DNA of 49,325 nt, from the NCBI GenBank assembly GCA_964580235.1, contig CAZOJY010000010.1, forward strand, positions 1 to 49,325. The letters run 5' to 3'. This document shows, piece after piece, positions 8,066-16,526 of this stretch. Numbering within the stretch: the stretch's first letter is position 1; each line of letters opens with the position of its first letter. The notes beneath the pieces were generated by a model. It saw only the letters and a list, made by a program, of their open reading frames with translations, searched no databases and had not been told where the DNA came from. The position numbers and the translations under genes are program-made. Source of the DNA: G020348385 sp964580235 (lineage in GTDB: Bacteria > Acidobacteriota > Aminicenantia > Aminicenantales > Aminicenantaceae).

Positions 8066-9751
8066 ATGCCCAGACTATTTGTTTATCCGAAAAAAGGGGA
8101 ATTTTTCCAGTACACCCTGAAAAATGGGAAGATTTCGCTCGGTCGGTCGGGAGATAACGATATCCCTATACAAGATCCATTTGCTTCTGGCCATCATGCA
8201 TTCATTTATTCCAAAGAGTCCCGTTACGTGGTCCGGGATAATAACAGCAAAAATGGAACTTTTCTGAATGGCAAGCGGGTTCACCGCGAAACCGTATTAA
8301 ACAAAGGGGATGAAATTCTGATAGGTTCCACCAGGATTGTTTTTGATAAAGAGCTTTCCACAAATGTGGAGATGACAGATGCGGGCCCCTCTACGGCAAA
8401 CATCAACACTATCATTCACCTTAAAGATGTCTTAAAAAAACCGGATATCAGCACAACTATAAGGGCCACGGCTAAGGACATGGATTTAGAAAAGATTAAA
8501 ACAGAGCACAGGTCCTTTTCGATCATTAGTGAAGTCAGTAAGGCCCTGGTATTGCATATGCCGCTGAATGAGTTGATGGAACACGTGATGGATCTTATCG
8601 GAGAAAACCTCCCGATGGATCGCGGAATTTTGATGCTTAAAGAAGGAAATCCTGCTCAGCTTATTCCCAAAGTCATCCGGATAAACAACAAGCGCCTCAT
8701 GGACCAGAGAATTTTGGTGAGCCAAAGTATTGTGAATATGGTAATGAATAAACATTCATCTGTGCTGATTTCTGATGTCCTGGCGGACCCACGATTCAAA
8801 TCCAGAGATAGCATCGTGAAGATGAATATCCATTCCGCTGTATGTGTGCCGTTATGGAATAACAGGGAAATTATCGGAATCATTTATTCTGACAGAATTT
8901 CTGTTGTAAAACCTTTTACAGATGAGGATTTAAAACTCTTGACTCTTCTGGCCAATCTGGCTGCGGTAAAAATTGAAAATTCCAGGTCCATAGAGATGTC
9001 CATCGAAAAGGAGAAAATGGAGAAAGAACTCGCCCTTGCAGCTCAGATCCAGAGGGATTTTCTTCCAAAGGAAACTCCCGAATGCAGGGGATTTGACATT
9101 GCAGGATACATGACGCCTTGTTATCAGGTCGGTGGCGATTATTATGATTTCATCCCGATCGGGTCGAATCGCCTTGGTGTGACGGTTGCTGATGTGTCGG
9201 GAAAAGGTGTCAGCGCATCTCTGCTCATGGCATCTTTGAGAGCATCTCTGCACTCCGAAGTGCACATCCATTACGACATAGAAAAAATGGCAGCGAAGTT
9301 GAATGACTTCATCCACCGGAGTTCCTCTATCAACAGCTTCATCACATTTTTCTTTTGCGAGCTAAATATGAAGAGTGGAAAGTTGGTGTTTGTCAATGCC
9401 GGGCACAATCCTCCGATTGTTTTGGAGAAAAAAGGGAAAATTCGCAGGATGGAAAGCTGTGGATTGTGTCTGGGAATGTTTCCTGATGTGGAATACAAGG
9501 TCCAGACGGTCGCTTTGAATCCAGGGGATATTGTCCTCCTGTTTACAGATGGAATCACCGAAAGCCGGAACAAGGAAAATAAAGAATTCGAAGAAAATAA
9601 ACTGCTTAAGATTTTAAAAAAGGATTCCAAACTGTCGGCGCAGGAGCTTGTGAATGAAATTCAAGAAGAAGTTAAAAATTTCACCTCGGGTACTGAACAG
9701 ATGGACGACATGACTGTTGTGGTCATAAAAAAGACCTCTGTGTCCAGCTAA
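8066..9751 (+). CDS. FHA-GAF-PP2C (SpoIIE/RsbU-type) serine/threonine phosphatase
   Basis: The 561-residue soluble protein has three domains. The FHA domain (about 1-95), with L-G-R-S, a G-H-H-A core and N-S-K-N-G-T, binds phosphothreonine peptides. A GAF-like sensor domain lies at about 150-300. The SpoIIE-type PP2C domain (about 330-555) carries the metal motifs G-G-D-Y-Y-D, D-V-S-G-K-G, F-T-D-G-I-T-E and M-D-D-M-T. Such phosphatases dephosphorylate STAS antagonists, and a STAS gene opens this gene run, so the two are probably enzyme and substrate. The FHA domain would add input from a Ser/Thr kinase. It starts 50 bases after the second transporter. Its TAA stop overlaps the TAG of the convergent DUF4340 gene inside the four bases CTAA. 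Confidence 0.9.
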   Translation: MPRLFVYPKKGEFFQYTLKNGKISLGRSGDNDIPIQDPFASGHHAFIYSKESRYVVRDNNSKNGTFLNGKRVHRETVLNKGDEILIGSTRIVFDKELSTNVEMTDAGPSTANINTIIHLKDVLKKPDISTTIRATAKDMDLEKIKTEHRSFSIISEVSKALVLHMPLNELMEHVMDLIGENLPMDRGILMLKEGNPAQLIPKVIRINNKRLMDQRILVSQSIVNMVMNKHSSVLISDVLADPRFKSRDSIVKMNIHSAVCVPLWNNREIIGIIYSDRISVVKPFTDEDLKLLTLLANLAAVKIENSRSIEMSIEKEKMEKELALAAQIQRDFLPKETPECRGFDIAGYMTPCYQVGGDYYDFIPIGSNRLGVTVADVSGKGVSASLLMASLRASLHSEVHIHYDIEKMAAKLNDFIHRSSSINSFITFFFCELNMKSGKLVFVNAGHNPPIVLEKKGKIRRMESCGLCLGMFPDVEYKVQTVALNPGDIVLLFTDGITESRNKENKEFEENKLLKILKKDSKLSAQELVNEIQEEVKNFTSGTEQMDDMTVVVIKKTSVSS

Positions 9752-11130
9752 TCGGATGCGATATCTTTTTCTTCCTTTTTCTTTTTTTCCGGAGAGCTTA
9801 TCCAATCTTCTGCTTTTTGAGGAAAATCCTCAAGAAAAGCAGAATCCACTCGAAACAAATAGTCGAACCGCACATTTTTCACGAACACTTTTTTTGATTC
9901 TTGATCTTCTTTCCCTATCTGAATTGTCACTTCCTTAAGAGTTTCATTTTTCTCTCCTGCCCAGATTTTTACTTCGGCATGGGGATGATCTAAACCATAG
10001 TCAGCAAGATTCAACGGCGGATCCACAAATTCTTCGCACTTCAAAGCTTCTATTTTTCGGAGAAATGATTGAATTATTTCCTTGTCTGCACCAAGGATTG
10101 TTGGATCTTCGAATTGCCAGTTCTCTTCTTCATCTTTTGTAAGCATCAGCGACCTCTCTCCTCTTTTTATCTTCAGTTTTTTCACTTCCCAGGTAAAAAA
10201 GTCGGCGACACCCTTATCCCTGAGATCGCCAGGCTCTTTCTCTAGGTCGGATAGAATCGAATCTTCCACTTGAAGAATTTTTGAGGAGGTTGAAGAGGTA
10301 GCATAAACTTTGTCATTTTTTTTATGAAGAAAAAAATCAACCTGCTGGTTTTCAACAGGAAAATAGACTGCAACTTCGTAATCTGACTTGTCAAGTCCAT
10401 AGTTATTGATTTCCGCATCTTTTTTTTCTTCAGACACGAACTCCTTCGCCTTTAAATTTGACAGGGCATACAGGATGTCGTTGATCTTGCTTTTTTGGGC
10501 CAATGCGTTGACAGGCTTTCTGAGGAACCAGTCCTCCTCCTCTTTTTCTGCTTCCCATTGAACATTTTTTGCCCGCAGTTTTATATGCTTGGCTTGATCG
10601 GATTCGAATTTGAAAATGTCCTTTTGCCGGAAATCAAATAGTTTTTTCCCCAAAAGACTCTTCAGGCTGCTCGGGATCAAAACAACTTTTGTTTTATCTG
10701 CCTTTTTGGCAAAAAAGGTTTTGTCCAAAGGATTTTCCATCCCGATCAAAATTTTTATGGGTTTGTCCTGGCCTTTGTAATACAGTTCTACTTCTTTCTG
10801 TGGAATGCCATATTTTTCAAGATTGGAGGGAGCTTCCTCCACGACTCTTTCGATACGGAGCTTAGAAAAATCCTCAGCCAGCTTGTTAACTTCATACTTA
10901 TCTGCCTTGGCTTCAATCGGATCAGTGATTAGCCATTCCTCTTTCTTTCTTTTGAAATGGATTGTTTGCCCCTCGTTTTTGAAGATGATTATTTCAAGAT
11001 CTTTGGGGGAAGCGGAGACCAGTTTGTCTTTTGTCTCTTCTTCTCTTTGACTCCTGAATTCGAAAAAATACACGGCGGCAAACAACAGGATGAAAATACC
11101 GAATAAAAAAAGTGTGGTCTTAAATTTCAT
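9748..11130 (-). CDS. DUF4340 domain protein of a Gld-type ABC export cluster
   Basis: A 460-residue protein with one N-terminal membrane anchor (K-F-K-T-T-L-F-L-F-G-I-F then more hydrophobics) and a large extracytoplasmic part made of repeated modules containing W-L-I-T-D-P, W-F-L-R-K-P and W-Q-F-E-D-P. This repeated tryptophan/proline unit is typical of DUF4340 proteins, which are regularly found next to GldG-like genes. I place the start at the ATG at 11130, not an in-frame ATG 21 bases earlier, because a GAGGAGA site lies 8 bases before it and it overlaps the previous stop as ATGA. The biochemical role is unknown; the company of an ABC ATPase, permease and GldG-like protein says it is an accessory surface part of that transporter. 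Confidence 0.82.
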   Translation of the reverse strand: MKFKTTLFLFGIFILLFAAVYFFEFRSQREEETKDKLVSASPKDLEIIIFKNEGQTIHFKRKKEEWLITDPIEAKADKYEVNKLAEDFSKLRIERVVEEAPSNLEKYGIPQKEVELYYKGQDKPIKILIGMENPLDKTFFAKKADKTKVVLIPSSLKSLLGKKLFDFRQKDIFKFESDQAKHIKLRAKNVQWEAEKEEEDWFLRKPVNALAQKSKINDILYALSNLKAKEFVSEEKKDAEINNYGLDKSDYEVAVYFPVENQQVDFFLHKKNDKVYATSSTSSKILQVEDSILSDLEKEPGDLRDKGVADFFTWEVKKLKIKRGERSLMLTKDEEENWQFEDPTILGADKEIIQSFLRKIEALKCEEFVDPPLNLADYGLDHPHAEVKIWAGEKNETLKEVTIQIGKEDQESKKVFVKNVRFDYLFRVDSAFLEDFPQKAEDWISSPEKKKKEEKDIASD

Positions 11131-12713
11131 AAAGATCTTCTCCTCACCCAAATTAAAGTTCCTGTAGTTAAAACAATGAGAGGGAGAATAATGAGTGAGA
11201 CAAAAAATATCAAACGGCCCTGAGATGGACTGAGCTGGATGGCGTGAGGGGAGGATGTTTTGGGCTGAATTGCAATAAGGTCTTCTTCTTCTGTGAGCCA
11301 GTTGGCCGTATTGAGAAAAAAATTACCATTCCCGGCCAGGTAATAATATCTATTTGAAATAAAATCGGAATCGCCAAAAACAGCTATTCTTCCCTCTGCT
11401 TCAGGCTCTTTAGGGATTGCTTTATTTTCTTCCGTCTTTTCTGTTGATTCTTTTTCCGGCTCCTCTTGTTCTTCATTTTTTGGCTGGATGGTTGCGACCA
11501 CAGCTAAAGAAACAGGGCCGCCAACATCAATGTCTTTGTTAAAAGTGACCTCCTTCTGATCGAGCTGGCGTTCTGACCAGGAATTTTGACTGCTTTTTGC
11601 GATGACTTCAGTGGTAATGCCTTCTGGTTTTTCCTCTATGGGACTCACAGATCTGGTATAAGGAAAAAAAGTCGCATACCGAAAGTTATCCGTAATGCTG
11701 TGAGATTCATATTTGTTGACCACGGGCATGAAATAATCTCCGCCGAGGAGCCTGGATACGGTGTCAACAATCAGATCGTTTTCTAGCTTTACCCCGAATT
11801 GCTTGAGGTAAACTGTCAGCCCAGGCGCGGTTTCAGGATCTATCATGAAAAAAATGCGACCTCCGCTCTGGATAAACGTCGAAATTGTTTCCAACTCATT
11901 AGGGAGGAGATCCTTTTGAGGCCCGGGAATGACGAGCAGAGAAATATTGTCGGGAAAATTATCCTCTAAAGCCAAAGGGAGCTTTTTGACTTCATATGCC
12001 AATTTTTCCAGCTCATTCTTGGCTATGGAGTACCCATTGTCTCCGGTTTCCTCGATGCCGGCTTCTCCATGTCCTTCAAGAAAATAAATGACTTTTTTTT
12101 CTTCTCGCGAAATTTTGATGATGGCATTGGTGATGTCCTCCTCAGAAGTTGACGTGATACGATTCTCTTTCTCCCCGCTTTCGAAAATCGTCGTTCCATC
12201 CTCGGAAATTTCGTATCTCTTGACAAGCCCGGGGTTTTTATCCGGATCGATAAATTCGTATTTAATTTTATTCGAATGATATGAATAGATTTTCATCAGA
12301 TTTTCCATGCTGGACCGGGTATAGTTGCCTTCACGGAAAAAAAGCCTGATGTTGACATCTTTGTCCAGTCCTGTCAGTACGGATACAGACTGATCTGAAA
12401 GGCTATGGAGTTTGGCTTCGGTGAAGTCCATCCTGTAGTGGTTTTTCGCAAAGAAGTAGTTGAGGATGACTAAAATTCCTAATACGAGGACGATCACGAG
12501 GAACAGGTTGCTTGAATAGATGAATGATTTTCGTTTGAAGCTTTGTTTTAAAAGTGAAAGGTTCACTAAAATGTAAGCAATTAGAGCAATGATTCCCAGA
12601 GCGAATAGGATAGCAGGTGCTGTTTTTTTATAAGGCCAGATCTGGAATGATACCAATGCCAAAAAAATCAACGCTAGGGCGATGTAGTTCAGGCTTTTTT
12701 TTATTATATCCAT
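11127..12713 (-). CDS. GldG-like ABC transporter auxiliary protein
   Basis: This 528-residue protein has three or so N-terminal membrane helices (about 8-105), a long extracytoplasmic domain and a C-terminal helix ending in T-L-I-W-V-R-R-R. The segment Y-R-M-D-F-T-E-A-K-L-H-S-L-S-D-Q-S with later Y-F-L-E-G-H-G-E is characteristic of the GldG family ('ABC transport system involved in gliding motility, auxiliary component'). It also has an acidic, low-complexity stretch rich in E, K and P near residue 430. The permease gene ends 3 bases before it and the DUF4340 gene overlaps its stop, so the cluster is one operon. Gld homologs occur in many non-gliding bacteria, so gliding itself should not be inferred. 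Confidence 0.85.
   Translation of the reverse strand: MDIIKKSLNYIALALIFLALVSFQIWPYKKTAPAILFALGIIALIAYILVNLSLLKQSFKRKSFIYSSNLFLVIVLVLGILVILNYFFAKNHYRMDFTEAKLHSLSDQSVSVLTGLDKDVNIRLFFREGNYTRSSMENLMKIYSYHSNKIKYEFIDPDKNPGLVKRYEISEDGTTIFESGEKENRITSTSEEDITNAIIKISREEKKVIYFLEGHGEAGIEETGDNGYSIAKNELEKLAYEVKKLPLALEDNFPDNISLLVIPGPQKDLLPNELETISTFIQSGGRIFFMIDPETAPGLTVYLKQFGVKLENDLIVDTVSRLLGGDYFMPVVNKYESHSITDNFRYATFFPYTRSVSPIEEKPEGITTEVIAKSSQNSWSERQLDQKEVTFNKDIDVGGPVSLAVVATIQPKNEEQEEPEKESTEKTEENKAIPKEPEAEGRIAVFGDSDFISNRYYYLAGNGNFFLNTANWLTEEEDLIAIQPKTSSPHAIQLSPSQGRLIFFVSLIILPLIVLTTGTLIWVRRRSL
11139..11145 (-). promoter_or_regulatory. Ribosome binding site deciding the DUF4340 start
   Basis: GAGGAGA on the minus strand, 8 bases before the ATG at 11130; it lies inside the end of the upstream GldG-like gene and supports coupled translation. 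Confidence 0.6.
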
Positions 12714-12716
12714 TTT

Positions 12717-13484
12717 CTACCTCCACCTTCTTGACTGAATCACAGAATGAGTGAGGAACAGTCCTAAAAAGATAAAACTGATGTAATAGACAATGTCTGT
12801 GGTATCCAAAATCCCTTTTGTCATATCGTCAAAATGCTGAAAAAAGGAGATATAATTGAGGACATCTTTCCACATCCCTCCTGCAGAAGAGGAAGCCCAG
12901 TTCAAGACCCAAAAAAGAAGCAAAGATCCGAAGGTCAAAACAGCGGCCACAATCTGATTTTCTGTTAGGGATGAGAAAAAAATACCAACGGCTATAAATG
13001 CCCCGCCCATCAAGAATAGGCCCAAGTATCCGATGAGAATTGGTTTCACTTCAGGATTTCCGTAGACAAAGGTAAAGATGGCTAGAATAGCTGTCAGAAA
13101 TAACATCACCAATAGGACTACTAAAGATGCGAGATATTTTCCCAGGATAATCTGATTCATGGATATCGGAGATGTGTATAGGAGTTCGTCGGTTCTGATC
13201 TTTTTTTCTTCAGAGAAAAGACGCATGGTTAATAACGGAATCATCAAAAGGAGGATGATGCTGATATTGTGGAAAAGAGGAGAGAAAACCATCTGATTGA
13301 TGTTCATCTGTTGGAGGGAGTAGGGATTCTGGGCCATCTGCATGGACTGACTGTTGAACCACCAGATGAGACTTTGAAAAAAGAAACCAACAAGCACAAG
13401 AAATACGGTGATAGCCACATAGGCGATGGGGGATGTGAAGTATGTTTTTATCTCTTTTTTACCTAAAGCCCAGATGTTTCTCAT
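12717..13484 (-). CDS. ABC transporter permease, ABC-2 type (GldF-like)
   Basis: A 255-residue membrane protein with about six helices and the opening I-W-A-L-G-K-K-E-I-K-T-Y-F-T-S-P typical of ABC-2/GldF permeases. The long polar segment between helices 1 and 2, containing Q-M-A-Q-N-P-Y-S, is also usual for the GldF type. The gene overlaps the ATPase gene by 4 bases and precedes the GldG-like gene by 3, which fits a GldA-GldF-GldG export complex in the inner membrane. The substrate is unknown. Confidence 0.88.
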   Translation of the reverse strand: MRNIWALGKKEIKTYFTSPIAYVAITVFLVLVGFFFQSLIWWFNSQSMQMAQNPYSLQQMNINQMVFSPLFHNISIILLLMIPLLTMRLFSEEKKIRTDELLYTSPISMNQIILGKYLASLVVLLVMLFLTAILAIFTFVYGNPEVKPILIGYLGLFLMGGAFIAVGIFFSSLTENQIVAAVLTFGSLLLFWVLNWASSSAGGMWKDVLNYISFFQHFDDMTKGILDTTDIVYYISFIFLGLFLTHSVIQSRRWR

Positions 13485-14407
13485 TGTTCCTTACCCCCTG
13501 AGATGACTCTGAGGTAGAGTTCCTCGATATCCATGCCCAGAGGCCGCATCTCCATAAGTCCCCAGTTTTTTTCCACGACATATCGTGCGATATCGTCCCG
13601 GTTGTCTTTTCCTCTAGTCCATTCGATTCTGTATCCATCGTCACGAATGGCAACTCTGTCCACATCAGGGATATTTTGGAAATGTTCCACTTTGTCCTTT
13701 CCTCCTTCTCTTAACCTGATGAATACGCCATCCTTTTCTTGCAGCGAGGCGGTGAGCTCTTCCAACGATCCGGATGCCATGAGTTTTCCTTCATTGATGA
13801 TAACCACACCATCACATATCTGTGTTACCTCAGCAAGAATATGAGTCGAGAGAATGATTGTGCGATCTCCCTTAAGAGTTTTGATAAGGCGGCGGATTTC
13901 TATGATCTGAGCCGGGTCCAGACCGATTGTCGGCTCATCCAAGATCAACACCTGAGGATCATGGATTAAAGCCTGAGCAATACCTACGCGCTGTTTAAAG
14001 CCCCGGGATATGTTCTTGATCAGCCTTTTCCGGACTGACTCCAGCGAAGCGATAGAGATAGCCTTTTCAACAGCCTCCTTTCTTTTTGAGGGCGGGATTT
14101 GTTTGATCTCTGTCACGAAACGCAGAAAAGACTGAACCGTCATTTCCGGGTAGAGAGGGACATTCTCGGGGAGATATCCCATGATCTTTTTGACGTCATC
14201 GGGATGTTCGAACACATCATATCCCAGCACGTTTGCCTTCCCATCCGATGCAGGCAAGTACCCAGTGAGAATCCGCATGGTTGTGGTTTTTCCTGCCCCA
14301 TTTGGCCCTAGGAGTCCCCATATGTGTCCTTTTTCAACAGAAAAACTCAAGTCCTGGACGGCCAAAAGATCCCCATACTTTTTAAACAGATGCTCTACTT
14401 CAATCAT
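13481..14407 (-). CDS. ABC transporter ATP-binding protein (GldA-like)
   Basis: A complete ATPase subunit: Walker A G-P-N-G-A-G-K-T-T-T, signature I-S-R-G-F-K-Q-R in place of the more usual L-S-G-G-Q, Walker B L-I-L-D-E-P-T-I-G-L-D-P and switch histidine S-T-H-I-L. A C-terminal domain of about 90 residues follows, as in ABC-2 exporters. The start is uncertain: a GGAGG site lies 1 base before a GTG at 14422 and 16 bases before the ATG at 14407, neither ideal. I chose the ATG because M-I-E-V-E-H-L is the usual beginning of the family. It powers the permease encoded immediately downstream. Confidence 0.9.
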   Translation of the reverse strand: MIEVEHLFKKYGDLLAVQDLSFSVEKGHIWGLLGPNGAGKTTTMRILTGYLPASDGKANVLGYDVFEHPDDVKKIMGYLPENVPLYPEMTVQSFLRFVTEIKQIPPSKRKEAVEKAISIASLESVRKRLIKNISRGFKQRVGIAQALIHDPQVLILDEPTIGLDPAQIIEIRRLIKTLKGDRTIILSTHILAEVTQICDGVVIINEGKLMASGSLEELTASLQEKDGVFIRLREGGKDKVEHFQNIPDVDRVAIRDDGYRIEWTRGKDNRDDIARYVVEKNWGLMEMRPLGMDIEELYLRVISGGKEQ

Positions 14408-14479
14408 TTTTGAGTTTTTCACCTCCGATCCAAATTTATATGTTGGTTTTGTTATTAAACTCCCGCAAATATGGAATCG

Positions 14480-16417
14480 TTACATTCTTTCAGGTTGAGG
14501 GATTCCCAAAAGAGATAATATTTTTGTTAAAACTTCCCTCACATATTGAATCGTCCAAATTCTGAGTAACTTGGTCTTATTGTCTTTCTCCGCAAGGATG
14601 GGGTACTTGTGATAATACGCATTGAATTTCTGGCAAAGATTGAAGGAAAATTTTGCCAAATGGGAAAATTCCAGGGAACGAATAGAATGCTGGATTTCTT
14701 CTTCGAATTGGGAGGCATAAAAGACAAGTTCCCAAAAATCATCTTGTTCTTTCTCTGCCAGCGAATTGATCGGAAAATTCTGTTCATATACAAAAGTGTT
14801 AAGGTTTTTTTCTTCAAATCCCTCTCTCTGTTTGAGTTTGCGAAAAATACTATTTATCCGGACCAGGGAATACTGGAGGTAAGGGCCTGTCTCTCCTTCA
14901 AAACTTAGAGCTTCCTCAAAGTCGAATACAATGATCGAATTCCTGGTGAACTTAAGCATAAAATAGCGCAGTGCGCCGCAGGCGATCTGCTGGGCGATCT
15001 GCCTCCTCTGTTTTAATGGAAGGCCCTTGTTTCTTTTTTCCACTTCAAGAAAAGCTTTTTGCTCCAGCCTGTCGAGCAGATCATCAGCCTTCACTCCGAG
15101 TCCTTTTCTTCCTGAAACTTCTAAAAAATCTCTTTCCTTGTCTTTTGCGGAAACTTTTAGACCGAGTTCATCCAGGCTTTTGGGGGAGAGTGCGACCATT
15201 TCGTAAGAAAAATGGATGGATTTATTGGCCTGATCCTTAAAGCCGAGTGATTTCAGCCCTTGCACGACGATTTTCTGGAGATAAGATTGACGCGTATCTA
15301 TTACGTTGTATACCAAAGTTCCGTCCCCAAAGGCCGGGGCAGGATTCCCAGGCTCGGTGGTGCTTATCCATGTGGTTTTGCCGTTATCTTCGGTAAATGG
15401 TTTGTAATAAAAATCCTTTTCGAGAAGACCAAATTTCCACAATTGATAAGCGATATCTTTTCCCACATATGTCACAGTCCCGTCAGAGCGGACGATAATT
15501 TTTTCTTTCCCTTCGTCCTCTTCGAGCTTCATCACCCAGCAATCCTTGTTTATGCCTTCATCCACGTGAGTGATGGCCCCTTTTTCTTTTAGAAGAGAAA
15601 AGGCCTTGTCCCAAAATTGTCGCCCCAGTATACTACTTTCGCAGGGCAAAACATCATAGTTGACATCGATCCTTTTCATGGTTTTGAGGTGAGCTCTCAA
15701 AATTCGCCTGGAGATGTACTCGGCAATTTCTGCTTCGGGATTTTCTCCTCCTTCGATCTTTCTTAAAATTTCAGATTTCCGGGATTGGGCTTCGGGATGT
15801 TCTCCCAGATAAGAGGTGACACGAGTGTAAAGGTACCAACAATAGTAGTCAAATTTTCCTTCGATTTTTTTGATATCCTCAAGAGACTTTTTTTCCATAT
15901 CCATGAAGCCAAAGGTAACATCTACCACTTGGATACCTGTGTCATCGATGTAATTCTGGATTTCAACGTTTTCTCCTCTGTATTTTAGGCATCTTCCCAA
16001 ACTATCTCCCAGAACAGCATTCCTCAAATGCCCCACATGGGCGGCTTTATTCGGATTGATATTGGTATGTTCGATGATGATTTTTTTTTCTTCTGGCTGG
16101 AGAGTCTGTTGACCAAGAGAGGCAACCTGGAGGAGAAAAAAAGTTTGGCGATTTAAGTAAAGATTGATAAAACCAGGGCCGGCCAGCTCGACTTTCTCGA
16201 TTCCTGATAGGTTGGACAAAAAGGGAATGATCTCCAGAGCAATTTCCCGGGGTTGTCTTTTCATTTCTTTTGCAAGTTGAAAAGGAAGCGAGAGGGCAAG
16301 GTCCCCCATTTTTGCTTGAGGAGGATAGGAAATCGCCAACATGGTTTCTTTCATCGGATATTGATCCATCAACAATTGACGAATTTTTTCTTTGAGTTCG
16401 GCCTTGTATTGAATCAT
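14480..16417 (-). CDS. argS: Arginyl-tRNA synthetase
   Basis: The 645-residue class I enzyme charges tRNA-Arg. It shows the N-terminal Add1-type tRNA-binding domain, the HIGH-like motif H-V-G-H-L-R-N, and the KMSKS-equivalent V-S-G-R-K-G-L-G-V-K-A-D-D, a variant seen in one branch of bacterial ArgRS. The C-terminal anticodon-binding domain follows, with the A-L-S-F-E-G-E-T-G-P-Y-L-Q-Y segment just before it. Length is somewhat above the common 550-600 residues because of insertions in the catalytic part. The start ATG has no Shine-Dalgarno sequence, and a good extended -10 lies so close that the mRNA may be nearly leaderless. The GldA-like gene follows after 72 bases. Confidence 0.95.
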   Translation of the reverse strand: MIQYKAELKEKIRQLLMDQYPMKETMLAISYPPQAKMGDLALSLPFQLAKEMKRQPREIALEIIPFLSNLSGIEKVELAGPGFINLYLNRQTFFLLQVASLGQQTLQPEEKKIIIEHTNINPNKAAHVGHLRNAVLGDSLGRCLKYRGENVEIQNYIDDTGIQVVDVTFGFMDMEKKSLEDIKKIEGKFDYYCWYLYTRVTSYLGEHPEAQSRKSEILRKIEGGENPEAEIAEYISRRILRAHLKTMKRIDVNYDVLPCESSILGRQFWDKAFSLLKEKGAITHVDEGINKDCWVMKLEEDEGKEKIIVRSDGTVTYVGKDIAYQLWKFGLLEKDFYYKPFTEDNGKTTWISTTEPGNPAPAFGDGTLVYNVIDTRQSYLQKIVVQGLKSLGFKDQANKSIHFSYEMVALSPKSLDELGLKVSAKDKERDFLEVSGRKGLGVKADDLLDRLEQKAFLEVEKRNKGLPLKQRRQIAQQIACGALRYFMLKFTRNSIIVFDFEEALSFEGETGPYLQYSLVRINSIFRKLKQREGFEEKNLNTFVYEQNFPINSLAEKEQDDFWELVFYASQFEEEIQHSIRSLEFSHLAKFSFNLCQKFNAYYHKYPILAEKDNKTKLLRIWTIQYVREVLTKILSLLGIPQPERM

Positions 16418-16429
16418 GTGTAGCCAATA

Positions 16430-16438
16430 ATTATAGCA
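16430..16438 (-). promoter_or_regulatory. Extended -10 promoter of argS
   Basis: TGCTATAAT on the minus strand is a perfect extended -10. The -35 region is poor, as is usual for this class. Transcription would begin about 6 bases before the argS ATG, leaving no room for a ribosome binding site. Confidence 0.45.
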
Positions 16439-16526
16439 AATTTAATTTAAAATGGGAGTCATTTTTTTTATCCTCTTGCATAGCAGATTATTATATGATA
16501 GTAAATAAATTTTATAGAGGAACAAT

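Noticed and set aside
16440..16526. Glycine riboswitch ahead of gcvT
   Set aside because: The gap is AT-rich and too short for the tandem aptamer, and none of its conserved G-rich segments are visible.
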